In this document: one piece after another, positions 40,441 through 48,538 of the stretch
Position numbering within the stretch: the stretch's first letter is position 1
Layout: each line of letters begins with the position of its first letter
Assembly (NCBI GenBank): GCA_030849805.1
Contig: JASANZ010002240.1
Span: 31,159-95,158 of the forward strand
Reading direction: 5' to 3'
Origin: Sergeia podlipaevii
Taxonomy: Eukaryota; Euglenozoa; Kinetoplastea; Trypanosomatida; Trypanosomatidae
Length of the DNA: 64,000 nt
Made by a program: the position numbers and the translations under genes
The notes under the pieces: generated by a model
Told to the model about the DNA's origin: nothing
Seen by the model: the letters and a program-made list of their open reading frames with translations, nothing else
The model's database searches: none

Positions 40441-40998
40441 CTAAATAGAAATCACCTCTGTGTTCTTGAAGTAGGGCAAGCAAAGACCTTCCTTCCAAGA
40501 AACGTTGCTACGCACGGCCTGGAGCATCTTGCCAATGTCGCCATGGCACACAAGAAGAACGTCCTCACCAGGATGTTTAGCGTCCACCTCCGCAAGCACT
40601 CGGCGGGCACGTTCATAGCAGTCATCGAACAACTCTGATCCCTCCGCCTGCAGGAAATAAAGCACTTGGTCTCCTTGATAGACATTATCTCCGGCGTACT
40701 TGGGGATATCCGAGTAGGGCTTCCCAGAAAGAATGCCAAAATCGCGCTCGATGAGATCCGGCATCGTCACAACCGGTATTCCAATGATCTCCCCAATCGC
40801 CTCTGCGGTAGCGTGGGCACGTTGTAACGGTGAGGTGTAAATAGCTGCGTACATGACGCCACTTGCCTTGATGGTGGCGGCCACCTGGGAAGCCTGCTGT
40901 CTGCCAAGGTCAGAGAGAGGGCGATCGCGATGACCGTTGAGGAGGCCTTCAACGTTGTCAAGATTCTCCCCATGTCGGCATACGTGAACCTTCGCCAT
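40441..40998 (-). CDS. Histidine phosphatase (phosphoglycerate mutase-like)
   Basis: A compact 185-residue member of the histidine phosphatase superfamily. The catalytic R-H-G motif is at the N-terminus (VHVCRHGENL). The expected partners are visible: Arg in YTSPLQRAHATA, Glu in IERDFG, and the second catalytic His in LLVCHGDIGKM. Length matches the single-domain branch that includes cofactor-dependent mutases, fructose-2,6-bisphosphatase-like and broad-specificity phosphatases. It lacks the longer insertions of true glycolytic dPGM, so a general phosphatase is more likely than a glycolytic enzyme. The ATG at 40998 (MAKVHVC) is chosen over the open extension because it places the first beta strand at the start. 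Confidence 0.85.
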   Translation of the reverse strand: MAKVHVCRHGENLDNVEGLLNGHRDRPLSDLGRQQASQVAATIKASGVMYAAIYTSPLQRAHATAEAIGEIIGIPVVTMPDLIERDFGILSGKPYSDIPKYAGDNVYQGDQVLYFLQAEGSELFDDCYERARRVLAEVDAKHPGEDVLLVCHGDIGKMLQAVRSNVSWKEGLCLPYFKNTEVISI

Positions 40999-41497
40999 TA
41001 AACTAAATAAATATGACACCAATGTGGAGATGTATGTGTGAACAGTAGAAAGAAAAAAAGATTATTAAACAACGCGCTTTATTCTTTACTTTGCGTTCGC
41101 TTATGATGGAGCGCGTGTAAAAACAAAATAATTGAAAGCCACAACGCGTGGTGGATCGTATTTGTTTTTGGTGCTTTATTCGATAATGTGCTGCAAAAAA
41201 AAAAAAAACTTTGAACTCGTCACATTTTCATGCAAACAAAAGGAAAAAACAAATAAAGAGAAGGAGAGGAAGAGAAAAGTTCGCGTGTAAATATATATAT
41301 CAGCAGCATGCCTGCTTACAATAGCTAGAAGACACGCTGCAAAATCATCTTGTAGGTGCAATATAAAAGGTGAAAGAAATAGCTTTACAAACGAAGAGCA
41401 CAACGGGGTGGTCACTCGATGGCTCAGTATATATATAAAAAAAAAACTGTACAGAGCACTCTATTGCAATACCAGTTCGCCTACACTTCTATAGAAG
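40999..41497. other. Spacer between histidine phosphatase gene and snoRNA cluster
   Basis: No gene was seen. A-runs (41194-41206, 41438-41446), TA run near 41290-41300 and 41428-41437. It may carry the 5' part of the histidine phosphatase mRNA and processing signals for the snoRNA cluster, which lies upstream of it in the direction of transcription. Confidence 0.5.
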
Positions 41498-41562
41498 CAA
41501 TCTTGGTGGGTTCTATACGAGTGACAGCATGTCTGAGCCAAGTCACACGGCGAAAGCCAACC
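41498..41562 (-). ncRNA. H/ACA-like snoRNA, cluster copy 1
   Basis: A single-hairpin RNA of about 65 nt read on the minus strand. Lower stem GGTTGG (41562-41557) with CCCACC (41510-41505), one mismatch. Pocket CTTTCGC (41556-41550) facing TATAGAA (41517-41511). Upper stem CG-T-GTGAC against GTCAC-T-CG with one mismatch. An AGA box lies at 41503-41501. From the base of the upper stem to the AGA is exactly 14 nt, the spacing H/ACA RNPs use to place the target uridine. Kinetoplastid H/ACA RNAs are known to be single hairpins with AGA rather than ACA. The strand agrees with the surrounding genes. The same pocket occurs in the three neighbouring copies. Ends are estimated to a few nucleotides. Confidence 0.75.
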
Positions 41563-41743
41563 TTTTATACTGGGCAGACACAGGAAAGGAAATGCAAGAA
41601 CAAAGGCAATTGCTTCAATCATCCATTCAAAACCACACGCGTAGCTTTGCAATATGCGAGTAAGCAACAGCAAAAAGAAAAAAAAAGAGTCGGAAAGAGA
41701 AGCAAAGAAGAGAAAGTGAAAGAGGGTACGCTTTCTCTTTATA

Positions 41744-41810
41744 GCTTCTAGGACGATTCTATACGAGCGCATCGATCAACAGCTCGCGGCACCTTCGGCG
41801 AAAGCCGTCC
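41744..41810 (-). ncRNA. H/ACA-like snoRNA, cluster copy 2
   Basis: About 67 nt on the minus strand with the same layout. Lower stem GGACGG (41810-41805) with TCGTCC (41756-41751), fully paired if one G-T is allowed. Pocket CTTTCGC facing TATAGAA (41763-41757). The AGA box is at 41749-41747, again 14 nt from the upper stem. The upper stem differs most here: CGAG/CTCG or an alternative GCGC pairing, with an extra purine-rich segment on the 5' side. Stem bases differ from copy 1 at several paired positions while pocket bases are identical. Confidence 0.72.
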
Positions 41811-41910
41811 TTAAAATATGAGACCGACAACTTGGGGAAAAAAGCATCAATTTTGGCAGTAGACGCAAAAAAAAAAAAATGAAGACGTATAGAGAAGAAA
41901 AACATAGGCA

Positions 41911-41976
41911 AAATCTGGGACAGTTCTATACGAGTGATGTGATAAAGAGGCACAAATCACGCGGCGAAAGCTGTCC
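41911..41976 (-). ncRNA. H/ACA-like snoRNA, cluster copy 3
   Basis: About 66 nt on the minus strand and the best-paired copy. Lower stem GGACAG (41976-41971) with CTGTCC (41923-41918), six perfect pairs. Pocket CTTTCGC facing TATAGAA (41930-41924). Upper stem CG-C-GTGAT with ATCAC-T-CG. AGA box at 41916-41914, 14 nt from the upper stem. Compared with copy 1 the upper stem changes GTGAC/GTCAC to GTGAT/ATCAC, a compensatory pair change, and the lower stem changes at two pairs. Confidence 0.75.
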
Positions 41977-42068
41977 GGAATGCATCCGACATACAAGCAC
42001 ACTTGAATAGAAACTAATGTATGGAATTATAATTAAAATGCTTCTCGTCCCATTTGTAGCTTGTCGAT

Positions 42069-42136
42069 GACTCTGGGTTGATTCTATACGAGCAATGTCA
42101 CACAAGAAGTGATAAACAGCTCGGCGAAAGCCATCC
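42069..42136 (-). ncRNA. H/ACA-like snoRNA, cluster copy 4
   Basis: About 68 nt on the minus strand. Lower stem GGATGG (42136-42131) with TCAACC (42080-42075), one mismatch and one G-T. Pocket CTTTCGC facing TATAGAA (42088-42082). Upper stem CGAGC with GCTCG, five perfect pairs, plus a possible inner helix. AGA box at 42074-42072, 14 nt from the upper stem. Being the highest-coordinate copy, it is transcribed first. Confidence 0.73.
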
Positions 42137-42982
42137 TACAGAAGTGCGGTAAGGACCGAGACAAACACATAGAAATGGTAATGAAGAAGAAGAAAAGAAA
42201 AAAGAACTAAACATGACAGCAACTACCAGAACATCATATCTACGTAATTTTTATATGTAAACAGAAGAACTATGGCAATACTCCAAAAAAAAAGTGAAAG
42301 AAGAAAAGGAGAAGGCACTTGGATAGTTGAATTCATAAAAATGAAGCACAAAACACACACAGTAACAGAAGAAATCTCATACTCTAAAACAAAAAGAAAA
42401 AACAGCAAATGTTAAAGGGTCAAGCACCACTTATGTTATCTATGTATTATTATAAATACTATTTTCCTTTTTTTTGAATCGTCATAGCTGCTAACGCTTA
42501 ACGTGATGTCGCTTAAAAAAAAAAAAAAAAATTCCTTCCATTATTTTTGTTGCTCTCTACAGCATCCGCCAACGCGCTGCATACACTTTTTCATATATAC
42601 GCTGGCAAACGATCTTACGTCGGAAAGAATGACGATTGCACAACAGAGAGGGCACAACAAAAAAAAGTACTCGTATGGCGGATGCACCTTGAAAGCGCTC
42701 TACCTGTTAGCATAGGCTCATAGGCAAAAGAGAACAATCAATATGCCTATCCTCTACGTTTAATATAACTATCCACAATGAAATGATCAATGAAGCGTCC
42801 ACACAGTCACTGGGAGAAATGCATATATAATACAGCACGCTGAGATCGGCCGTCAATATGGGCCAAAAAAAGAAAAGAAAAAAGAAGGAACCCTACAAAC
42901 AATGAACTATATAGATCGTCAAATGAACAGCCATCGTCTACACACATAAAACTTCAAAAGAAAACACAAACAGTGAACGAGT
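42137..42982. other. Non-coding interval with a 10-bp inverted repeat
   Basis: No coding gene was recognised. The notable element is a perfect 10-bp inverted repeat, GCATCCGCCA at 42562-42571 and TGGCGGATGC at 42676-42685, enclosing about 104 nt. The enclosed DNA is more complex than the A/T-rich flanks, so a structured RNA is possible, though no family signature (snoRNA, tRNA, 7SL, snRNA) was identified. A-run at 42515-42530. Confidence 0.4.
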
Positions 42983-43231
42983 TCAGTATTCCTCCAACGA
43001 GTCATCATCACCATTGTCATCGGCGTCTTCGTTGTTGGCCTTGGCGCGCATCTGCGCGCGCTCACTGGGATAATATGAGGCCATCCGTGCCGCCCACTGA
43101 ACTACATTCACGTTATCCCCAAAGAGCTCGCGGAAGCATTTGGCATCCTCTTCATTAGGTGTGTAGCCGCCAAGATAGGACTTCTTCGTCAACCTCTCAT
43201 TGAGCTCCTTTATGGTGACAGAAGAAGACAT
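42983..43231 (-). CDS. Orphan eEF1B-beta N-terminal-domain protein
   Basis: A short 82-residue acidic protein whose first ~60 residues (SVTIKELNERLTKKSYLGGYTPNEEDA, broken here by FRELFGDNVNVVQWAARMASYY) resemble the N-terminal GST-C-like helical domain of elongation factor 1-beta/delta. That domain docks eEF1B-beta on eEF1B-gamma. The usual central acidic linker is reduced to a short Asp/Glu tail, and the catalytic guanine-nucleotide-exchange domain is absent, so the protein cannot itself exchange GTP on eEF1A. It might regulate assembly of the eEF1B or trypanothione-linked complex. The frame opens earlier at a TTG; the ATG at 43231 (MSSSVTIKEL) is used. The sequence ends at a normal stop, with no sign of downstream exchange-domain remnants, so truncation by assembly error is unlikely. 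Confidence 0.7.
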   Translation of the reverse strand: MSSSVTIKELNERLTKKSYLGGYTPNEEDAKCFRELFGDNVNVVQWAARMASYYPSERAQMRAKANNEDADDNGDDDSLEEY

Positions 43232-43820
43232 TGAGAGCAGAGTGTTGAAAAACTTTGTCAAATAAATCTGTAAGCGCTTTATCTTTTATATTATACGTAC
43301 AAAAGAAATAACTACCAAAAATGTGTGTAGATAGCTAAAATAGAAAAAATGCTATGCGGCTGACCATAGGAAATTCAAGAAGAAAATGGGGAAAAAAAAA
43401 CAAGTGAGAAAAACAGTATTTGTTAAACACAAAATACGCAAACTATCATGAAGAAGAGAGCATCTATCAGAAAGCAGTCTAAAAGGCAATTGAGTGTAAA
43501 AGTTGGGTAAGACAAAGCACACAATATTCCGTATCAATTTTCGCAATAACAACAACAAAAATACGCAATCTGCTAGTAAATAAGGGTAAAAAAATGCAAC
43601 ACAAATACAAATGCATAGCAGTAGCAACAATACCTCGCCTGCTGTGGCACTATACCCCGCAACCTGGAGGTTAGTTGTCGCACAGCATGCCAACGGTATA
43701 CAACACTAAAAAAAAAAAAAATTGTCAAAAAAAAAAGCAAAGTAAAAAATCACTTCATCCCCCTCCCCCCCTTCATAGGAACAGTCGTCATCCAAATATA
43801 AAAAGTCGAATATGAAATCA
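43232..43820. other. Intergenic spacer
   Basis: No gene was seen. A C-rich tract at about 43759-43776, and A-runs at 43394, 43709 and 43727. Confidence 0.55.
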
Positions 43821-44483
43821 CTATACTACCTCTGACGCTGCAAGGTACTCGTCTTGCCATCTCGCCCATGATAGAAGTACATTCACCGCCGATGGCCTCG
43901 TATCAGCGAGAAGAGCTTCATTCACTTCTCGTGCCATCTGAGCTGGGGACTCACCAGTTGGAATAGAGCCCCAATTGTCAAGAACAAGCGCAGAGAGATA
44001 CTGCACATAAAGCTCATGAGCGGTAGGAGTGTCATCGCACAGTGGCACGAGCGGTGCGACACGACCGGCAATAAAAAGCGCCGCCTGCTGCGCACTTGGT
44101 GCGCGCAGTGCCTCCAAGCATAACAACTTGATGCGTAAGACCGACCCGGCAGGGAGACACGCCGCGGCCTCCTCAAAGCGGCCTTGAATACACATGAGCT
44201 GTGCCGCTTTACGCACGCTGACCTCCTCTTCCTCATGGCCTTGTTGCTTCTGTATCCCATCACTGATACTTGCATGTTCGACATCGCTAGATGATGCGTG
44301 GTCTGGTAGCAAGCAGATAGCTGCAGCTTCCGCGTCGTACGCCTTAAGAGTCGAAGCGAGTCCACGCCGGAGAAGAAAAGACCGCACAATATGAGAAAGA
44401 GACTCCTCTTCGTTGTAGCCGCGGTCACGCATAACGGCCTCTTCAATCACTGCCCAGCCAAGTGTGTCTTCAGAAAAACTCAT
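43821..44483 (-). CDS. LisH/CTLH-domain protein
   Basis: A 220-residue protein. A LisH-like helix pair (LSHIVRSFLLRRGLASTLKA, about 29-48) is followed after an acidic linker by a CTLH-like stretch (VRKAAQLMCIQGRFEEAAAC, about 91-110, then IKLLCLEAL). This order is shared by RanBPM, muskelin-type and GID/CTLH ubiquitin-ligase subunits, where the pair mediates oligomerisation. It is much shorter than RanBP9, with no SPRY domain, and no RING is seen, so it resembles the small Gid8/TWA1 class most. The assignment to a CTLH complex is inferred. The start ATG at 44483 is the first in the frame. Confidence 0.7.
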   Translation of the reverse strand: MSFSEDTLGWAVIEEAVMRDRGYNEEESLSHIVRSFLLRRGLASTLKAYDAEAAAICLLPDHASSSDVEHASISDGIQKQQGHEEEEVSVRKAAQLMCIQGRFEEAAACLPAGSVLRIKLLCLEALRAPSAQQAALFIAGRVAPLVPLCDDTPTAHELYVQYLSALVLDNWGSIPTGESPAQMAREVNEALLADTRPSAVNVLLSWARWQDEYLAASEVV

Positions 44484-45402
44484 GCTTCCCTACAAGTATA
44501 GTCCTATTTATAAATATAAATATATATATGCGCCAGCTAACTATGTACGTATATGTGTGATCGGTTATCACAAACAAAAGCTTCTCGGAAATACCAACAA
44601 AACAAAAAAATTGCAGCGGCAAAAAAGAATCATTTCATCATGGAGTGCCTAAAGATACAATACTCATCGCCCACCATTAAATGAAAAAAAAAAAAAAAAC
44701 GCATCATATTTGTATGCGGGGATCCCTTTGTTAGTTTCTGCTAGGCACTTATAACAAATCACCAAAAAATCATCATTTTTTTTTTTTTTCAAAGCAGGTC
44801 GGTATATAAACGCTAAGTAACAGATAAGTAACAAGTATCCCTTCTCTTACAACAAAAAGAAAGTAAAAAGAAAAAGAGCAAACTATTGTGATTCTGAGGC
44901 ATTGCATACGCGCGCGCGCACATACAAAACAACGCCCATCGGCATGCACGCTTCATCAAAAGGAACACAACGTCAAGCATTTGTTTTGTCATCCCCACTG
45001 TATGAATCTAGTCATGTAGTCAGTGTGTGCATTTGCTATACTCTCTTTCAACTTTTCCTAAAAACATAGACCAATACTGCTCTACCTCTCATCCTTCTTT
45101 TCGATACACAAACACCCGCAATAATGAATAATTAAAATACTTTGAACTGAAAAACGCAGTACAGCGCAAAAGAAAAAATCCAACCCCCAACAAAATGCAG
45201 CATACCTCACTTTCAAAACCACTATCTATATACGAAGTAAAAATATTCAGACCCAGCCTCACGCCACATTTCCACTACTATTCAAACTAATGTTGCTTGC
45301 TGCATCTCCTAGTCTTTTCCCCTCCTCGCCTACTTTCCTTCTCATTGACCATCACTTCACTCTGCCTCTGACATCTCTAAAGCACACATTCCTTCATTTC
45401 TA

Positions 45403-45433
<31 letters not shown>

Positions 45434-45521
45434 CGAAAAAATACACGAACACAAACACATGCGCGCAGAGAGTCACCGGCTTTAAATAAAAAAGTGCTCA
45501 GATGCATTGAAATATTGGAAA
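44484..45521. other. One-kilobase gene-free interval
   Basis: No gene was recognised. A-runs at 44682-44698, T-run at 44778-44790, a CG alternating stretch at 44911-44920, and an AC microsatellite at about 45411-45434. Bases 45290-45400 are pyrimidine-rich on the plus strand. Confidence 0.55.
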
Positions 45522-46169
45522 TTAACGGCACCTGGAAAAGTTTGGCTTACACGCGATCAACACGATAATTACTATCACAACAATAACAGCCACAGCAATT
45601 AAGATGATCAGCTTCAGGTTCTTCATGCACAGGTTGCGTTTGAGCTCTGTGGAACGCTGCTGAAATTGCTCAGCTTGATCAGCAAGGGTCGTCGACTTCT
45701 CGTGGAGACTGTCAATGCGGTCACCACGGGCCAACACCTTGTCCATGTTGTCCATCATGACATCAACGACCTGGTTAATGTCGTCGTTAAGCGCAGTGAT
45801 CTTATCGTTTTGAGGGTTGTTGTAAAACTCCATCTTCTGCTGAAGAAGCTTCTTGCCGTTGCGGAGCTCAGAGCCCGGAGGACCAACATTGCCACGAACA
45901 AGGGGCTCCACCGCCTCCAGGAACGCAAACACTGTTCGCATACGCATATCGGCAGTGGTCACACACGCGACGATGCGACCCTCTCCATTGCTGATGTAGT
46001 TGTAGTTCACGCCGCCGTCCTTGTCCTCTATCGTCTTGCGACGGTACTCACGTGCTGGCACCGTCGCGATCACCTTTTGCATAGTGTCCGATAATGTAGG
46101 CTGCTCCTCAGAGGGGTACTCGGCGAGCAGGTTAGTGCCGTCATTGATGCAACTGTATTTGATGGGCAT
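45522..46169 (-). CDS. VAMP7-type longin R-SNARE
   Basis: A 215-residue vesicle SNARE. Residues 1-~115 form a longin domain (MPIKYSCIND, then NYNYISNGEGRIVACVTTAD and a helix at RTVFAFLEAV). Residues ~122-182 are the R-SNARE coiled coil (DKITALNDDINQVVDVMMDN, then VLARGDRIDSL with the zero-layer Arg). A single C-terminal membrane span follows (LIILIAVAVIVVIVIIVLIA) with a short basic lumenal tail. The order is that of VAMP7/synaptobrevin-like proteins, which drive endosome, lysosome or plasma-membrane fusion. The start ATG at 46169 begins the first longin strand. Confidence 0.9.
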   Translation of the reverse strand: MPIKYSCINDGTNLLAEYPSEEQPTLSDTMQKVIATVPAREYRRKTIEDKDGGVNYNYISNGEGRIVACVTTADMRMRTVFAFLEAVEPLVRGNVGPPGSELRNGKKLLQQKMEFYNNPQNDKITALNDDINQVVDVMMDNMDKVLARGDRIDSLHEKSTTLADQAEQFQQRSTELKRNLCMKNLKLIILIAVAVIVVIVIIVLIACKPNFSRCR

Positions 46170-46708
46170 GATGGCTACCTTATTTATGTCTTATATAGAG
46201 AAATAAATGGTAGCAAGTAATAGAAACAAGTATGCTGTAATGTAAATCTCCTTCAAGTAGCTCCGCGATGCTCTAAAGACTGCTATCAACTTCGCGTATT
46301 GACGTTGTATATTTCCTTCTATAGTTCGTTTTTTATTTCTTTAGCGTAGTGATAGAAACACACTTTGGCAAAGTGGTGGTGAAGAGATCGCAAAAAATAA
46401 AAGGAGGCAAACTCATAGAAAAGGCATAAAAGACAAAAAAAAATGGATGAAGACACACAAAAAAAAAAAACTAGAAGCGCATATCATCCTTTCTCGTACT
46501 TGTATAAGAAAAGTATCTCAACATGCAAAATAGTTGTGGCAAAAAAAAAAATGCCAATGTTTATGAAAAATGAGTTCAGTCAAAATGAAAGGAAAAAACG
46601 ATAACATATGTATTGTATGGTTGGGTAAAAAAAAAACATCACAATGAGACATTTTATGATTTCTTCTTCATCATGGTGGTAGTGCAAGATGCGAAATGGA
46701 CATCATTC
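46170..46708. other. Intergenic spacer
   Basis: Nothing was recognised; A-rich with runs at 46435-46442, 46458-46469, 46541-46550 and 46627-46636. Confidence 0.6.
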
Positions 46709-48109
46709 TTACGTGTACAGCTGCAGAAGCTTTCGGAATTTCACAACGTTCTCATCAGTTTCCCCAAGGGCCTCAAAGAACAGAAGAATCAGTCTGCGTG
46801 CAGGTGTTACAGCTCTGGGTCCAAGTTCAACATCATCCGGCACCAGTCCTTCGGCTTTCAAGGTGGGGAGCAGTTTAGGTTCAGCCCGGATGAGTCTCAA
46901 GCATTCTTCCATAGCTTTTTTTCGGGTTCCCTCAATGTATAATGCCAGTGCCAATTTTAGATGAAGACGATAAAAAGAAGCAGGTTCATCCATCAATTCG
47001 TCAAGCTTCAGCAGTGAAGCAAGAGTGTCCTTTTCAGCGTCAAAACCGGTAACCGCCACCATCTCTACACGTGACACCACCTCTGCAACGCCACGAAGGT
47101 CTCGAACGGCAAACGGAAATTCCATGCGCACCTCGTTCGCAATACGCCGCGCCTCGTCCAGTTGCTTCTCGGCCAGTGCGCACATCGCCAACCCGCACAA
47201 GGCTTGTGGGGCTGAATTGTAGCATCCCTCCCGCCTCAGTTTCATCCATAACTTCCCATCCACCTTGCGGCGCTCTAAACCATAGCGCTTGTTCACCTTT
47301 TGCAGCTCGTCACGCGACACAGCGAGCGCCTTCTTGTACAACTCCTTGGCTTTCAAAAGATCATTGCCTATCATCTTGTCGCGCGCAGCCTTCAGCAAGG
47401 TCATGGCGTTCTCATCATCGTTGTCTGCAATTTTCATTTTTTCCAAAAAGTCACCGTTTTCCTTCTCTTTCGTCGTCTGCTCCTTGGTGTATTCGATGAA
47501 CGCATCCACAGCCTCTTTAACCTGAGACTCCTCGACAACGCCTGTAAGCTTGTCGACAACGTACTTGTGACGAATGAAGTACACCACTGGGAACATGTGA
47601 GGATCAATGTTAAACTTTTTGACGAGTCCTGGCTCCTTGAGGCAGTCCACAACCCCTAGTTTGATCGCAAGGCCAGCGTCTTTGCCAGATTCTTGGTACG
47701 CCTCCCCTATGTTGTCATGCTCATGTCGCCGGTTTGCCTGATCCACTTGATGGATAAGGCGGTCAGTATACACGGCAACCTCAGGATGGTTTGTCAACGC
47801 GAAATAAAGAAAGAGAGGTACAGAAGTCTCCATCTCTTGATTGATATTTAAAGACGTAATTGGGATAACGCCAAGCAACTTTTGCGCAGCATTTGCCGCT
47901 GCGCCTTTCGGTAGTGAAGAAGATAACGAAGACGAGTTGCCGTCAAAGGTCGAAGCGGGGATGATGGGTGATAGTCTATCCCGCGCAGTTCCTCCAGTCA
48001 CCGATGCAGACATGCTACAACGTTGAGAGAAAGCGGACGTCAGCGAAACCTGCATCATGCTCACCGCTAGAGGCGAGGCAGCGCCGACGCGTGCTTGAAA
48101 GCGTCGCAT
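46709..48109 (-). CDS. Thioredoxin-fold plus TPR protein, probably mitochondrial
   Basis: A 466-residue protein. The N-terminus from the chosen ATG (MRRFQARVGAASPLAV) is Arg/Ala/Ser-rich and looks like a mitochondrial presequence. Residues ~95-215 follow a thioredoxin fold (VPLFLYFALTN, then LGVVDCLKEPGLVKKFNIDP and MFPVVYFIRHK with the cis-Pro context), but the C-x2-C active site is missing. Residues ~240-440 are TPR-like helices (LLKAKELYKKAL, then APQALCGLAMCALAEKQLDE). Trx without redox cysteines plus TPR is the layout of bacterial CnoX/YbbN chaperones that hand clients to GroEL, so a mitochondrial Hsp60 helper is a reasonable inference. The frame opens 48 codons earlier through a hydrophobic, Phe-rich stretch that corresponds to a pyrimidine tract, so it is excluded. 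Confidence 0.75.
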   Translation of the reverse strand: MRRFQARVGAASPLAVSMMQVSLTSAFSQRCSMSASVTGGTARDRLSPIIPASTFDGNSSSLSSSLPKGAAANAAQKLLGVIPITSLNINQEMETSVPLFLYFALTNHPEVAVYTDRLIHQVDQANRRHEHDNIGEAYQESGKDAGLAIKLGVVDCLKEPGLVKKFNIDPHMFPVVYFIRHKYVVDKLTGVVEESQVKEAVDAFIEYTKEQTTKEKENGDFLEKMKIADNDDENAMTLLKAARDKMIGNDLLKAKELYKKALAVSRDELQKVNKRYGLERRKVDGKLWMKLRREGCYNSAPQALCGLAMCALAEKQLDEARRIANEVRMEFPFAVRDLRGVAEVVSRVEMVAVTGFDAEKDTLASLLKLDELMDEPASFYRLHLKLALALYIEGTRKKAMEECLRLIRAEPKLLPTLKAEGLVPDDVELGPRAVTPARRLILLFFEALGETDENVVKFRKLLQLYT

Positions 48110-48538
48110 GCTGCCCTCAAGTAGAAAGACACTAACAAAAAAAAAAAGCAGCAACTCAGCTATTTGAAAAAGGAAGGCAAGACAGGGAAGAAGCAAACTG
48201 ATGCAACATTGCGTAATAGTCATCAGAAGGAAAAAAAAAAAAATGCAACACAATCGCTGCAGGAAAAAGGAAAGTGTGTGGCAATAGCAACAGCCAAAGT
48301 AAGGGACATAAAATACTCAAAGAGTTTGCTGCAACAATTTTTTAGCATATATATATATATATGTGGCATAAAACAGATACACAATTTAAACAAAAGTCAG
48401 ACATTGTGCGTATTAGCAGCACCCAATGCAAACGGGAAAAAGATAAATTCTATGTATGTATTCAGAACGCTGCAAAGCAGAGCGCAATATAGTCTCAAGA
48501 CAATCATATATAATGTGAATACAACGCATCTATGCCGT
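48110..48538. other. Intergenic spacer
   Basis: Nothing was recognised; A-runs at 48137-48146 and 48231-48243, and a TA run at 48348-48361. Confidence 0.6.

Noticed and set aside
41498..42136. Repeats considered as a CRISPR array or self-cleaving ribozymes
   Set aside because: Spacing is irregular (about 250, 165 and 160 bp), and only the pocket and not a whole unit is repeated. No hammerhead CTGATGA, HDV or twister core is present, while the AGA box and 14-nt spacing fit H/ACA exactly.
48110..48253. Hydrophobic N-terminal extension of the Trx-TPR protein as a signal anchor
   Set aside because: The Phe/Leu run is a translated pyrimidine tract upstream of the ATG at 48109, as is the similar extension of QTRT2 (55029-55313).
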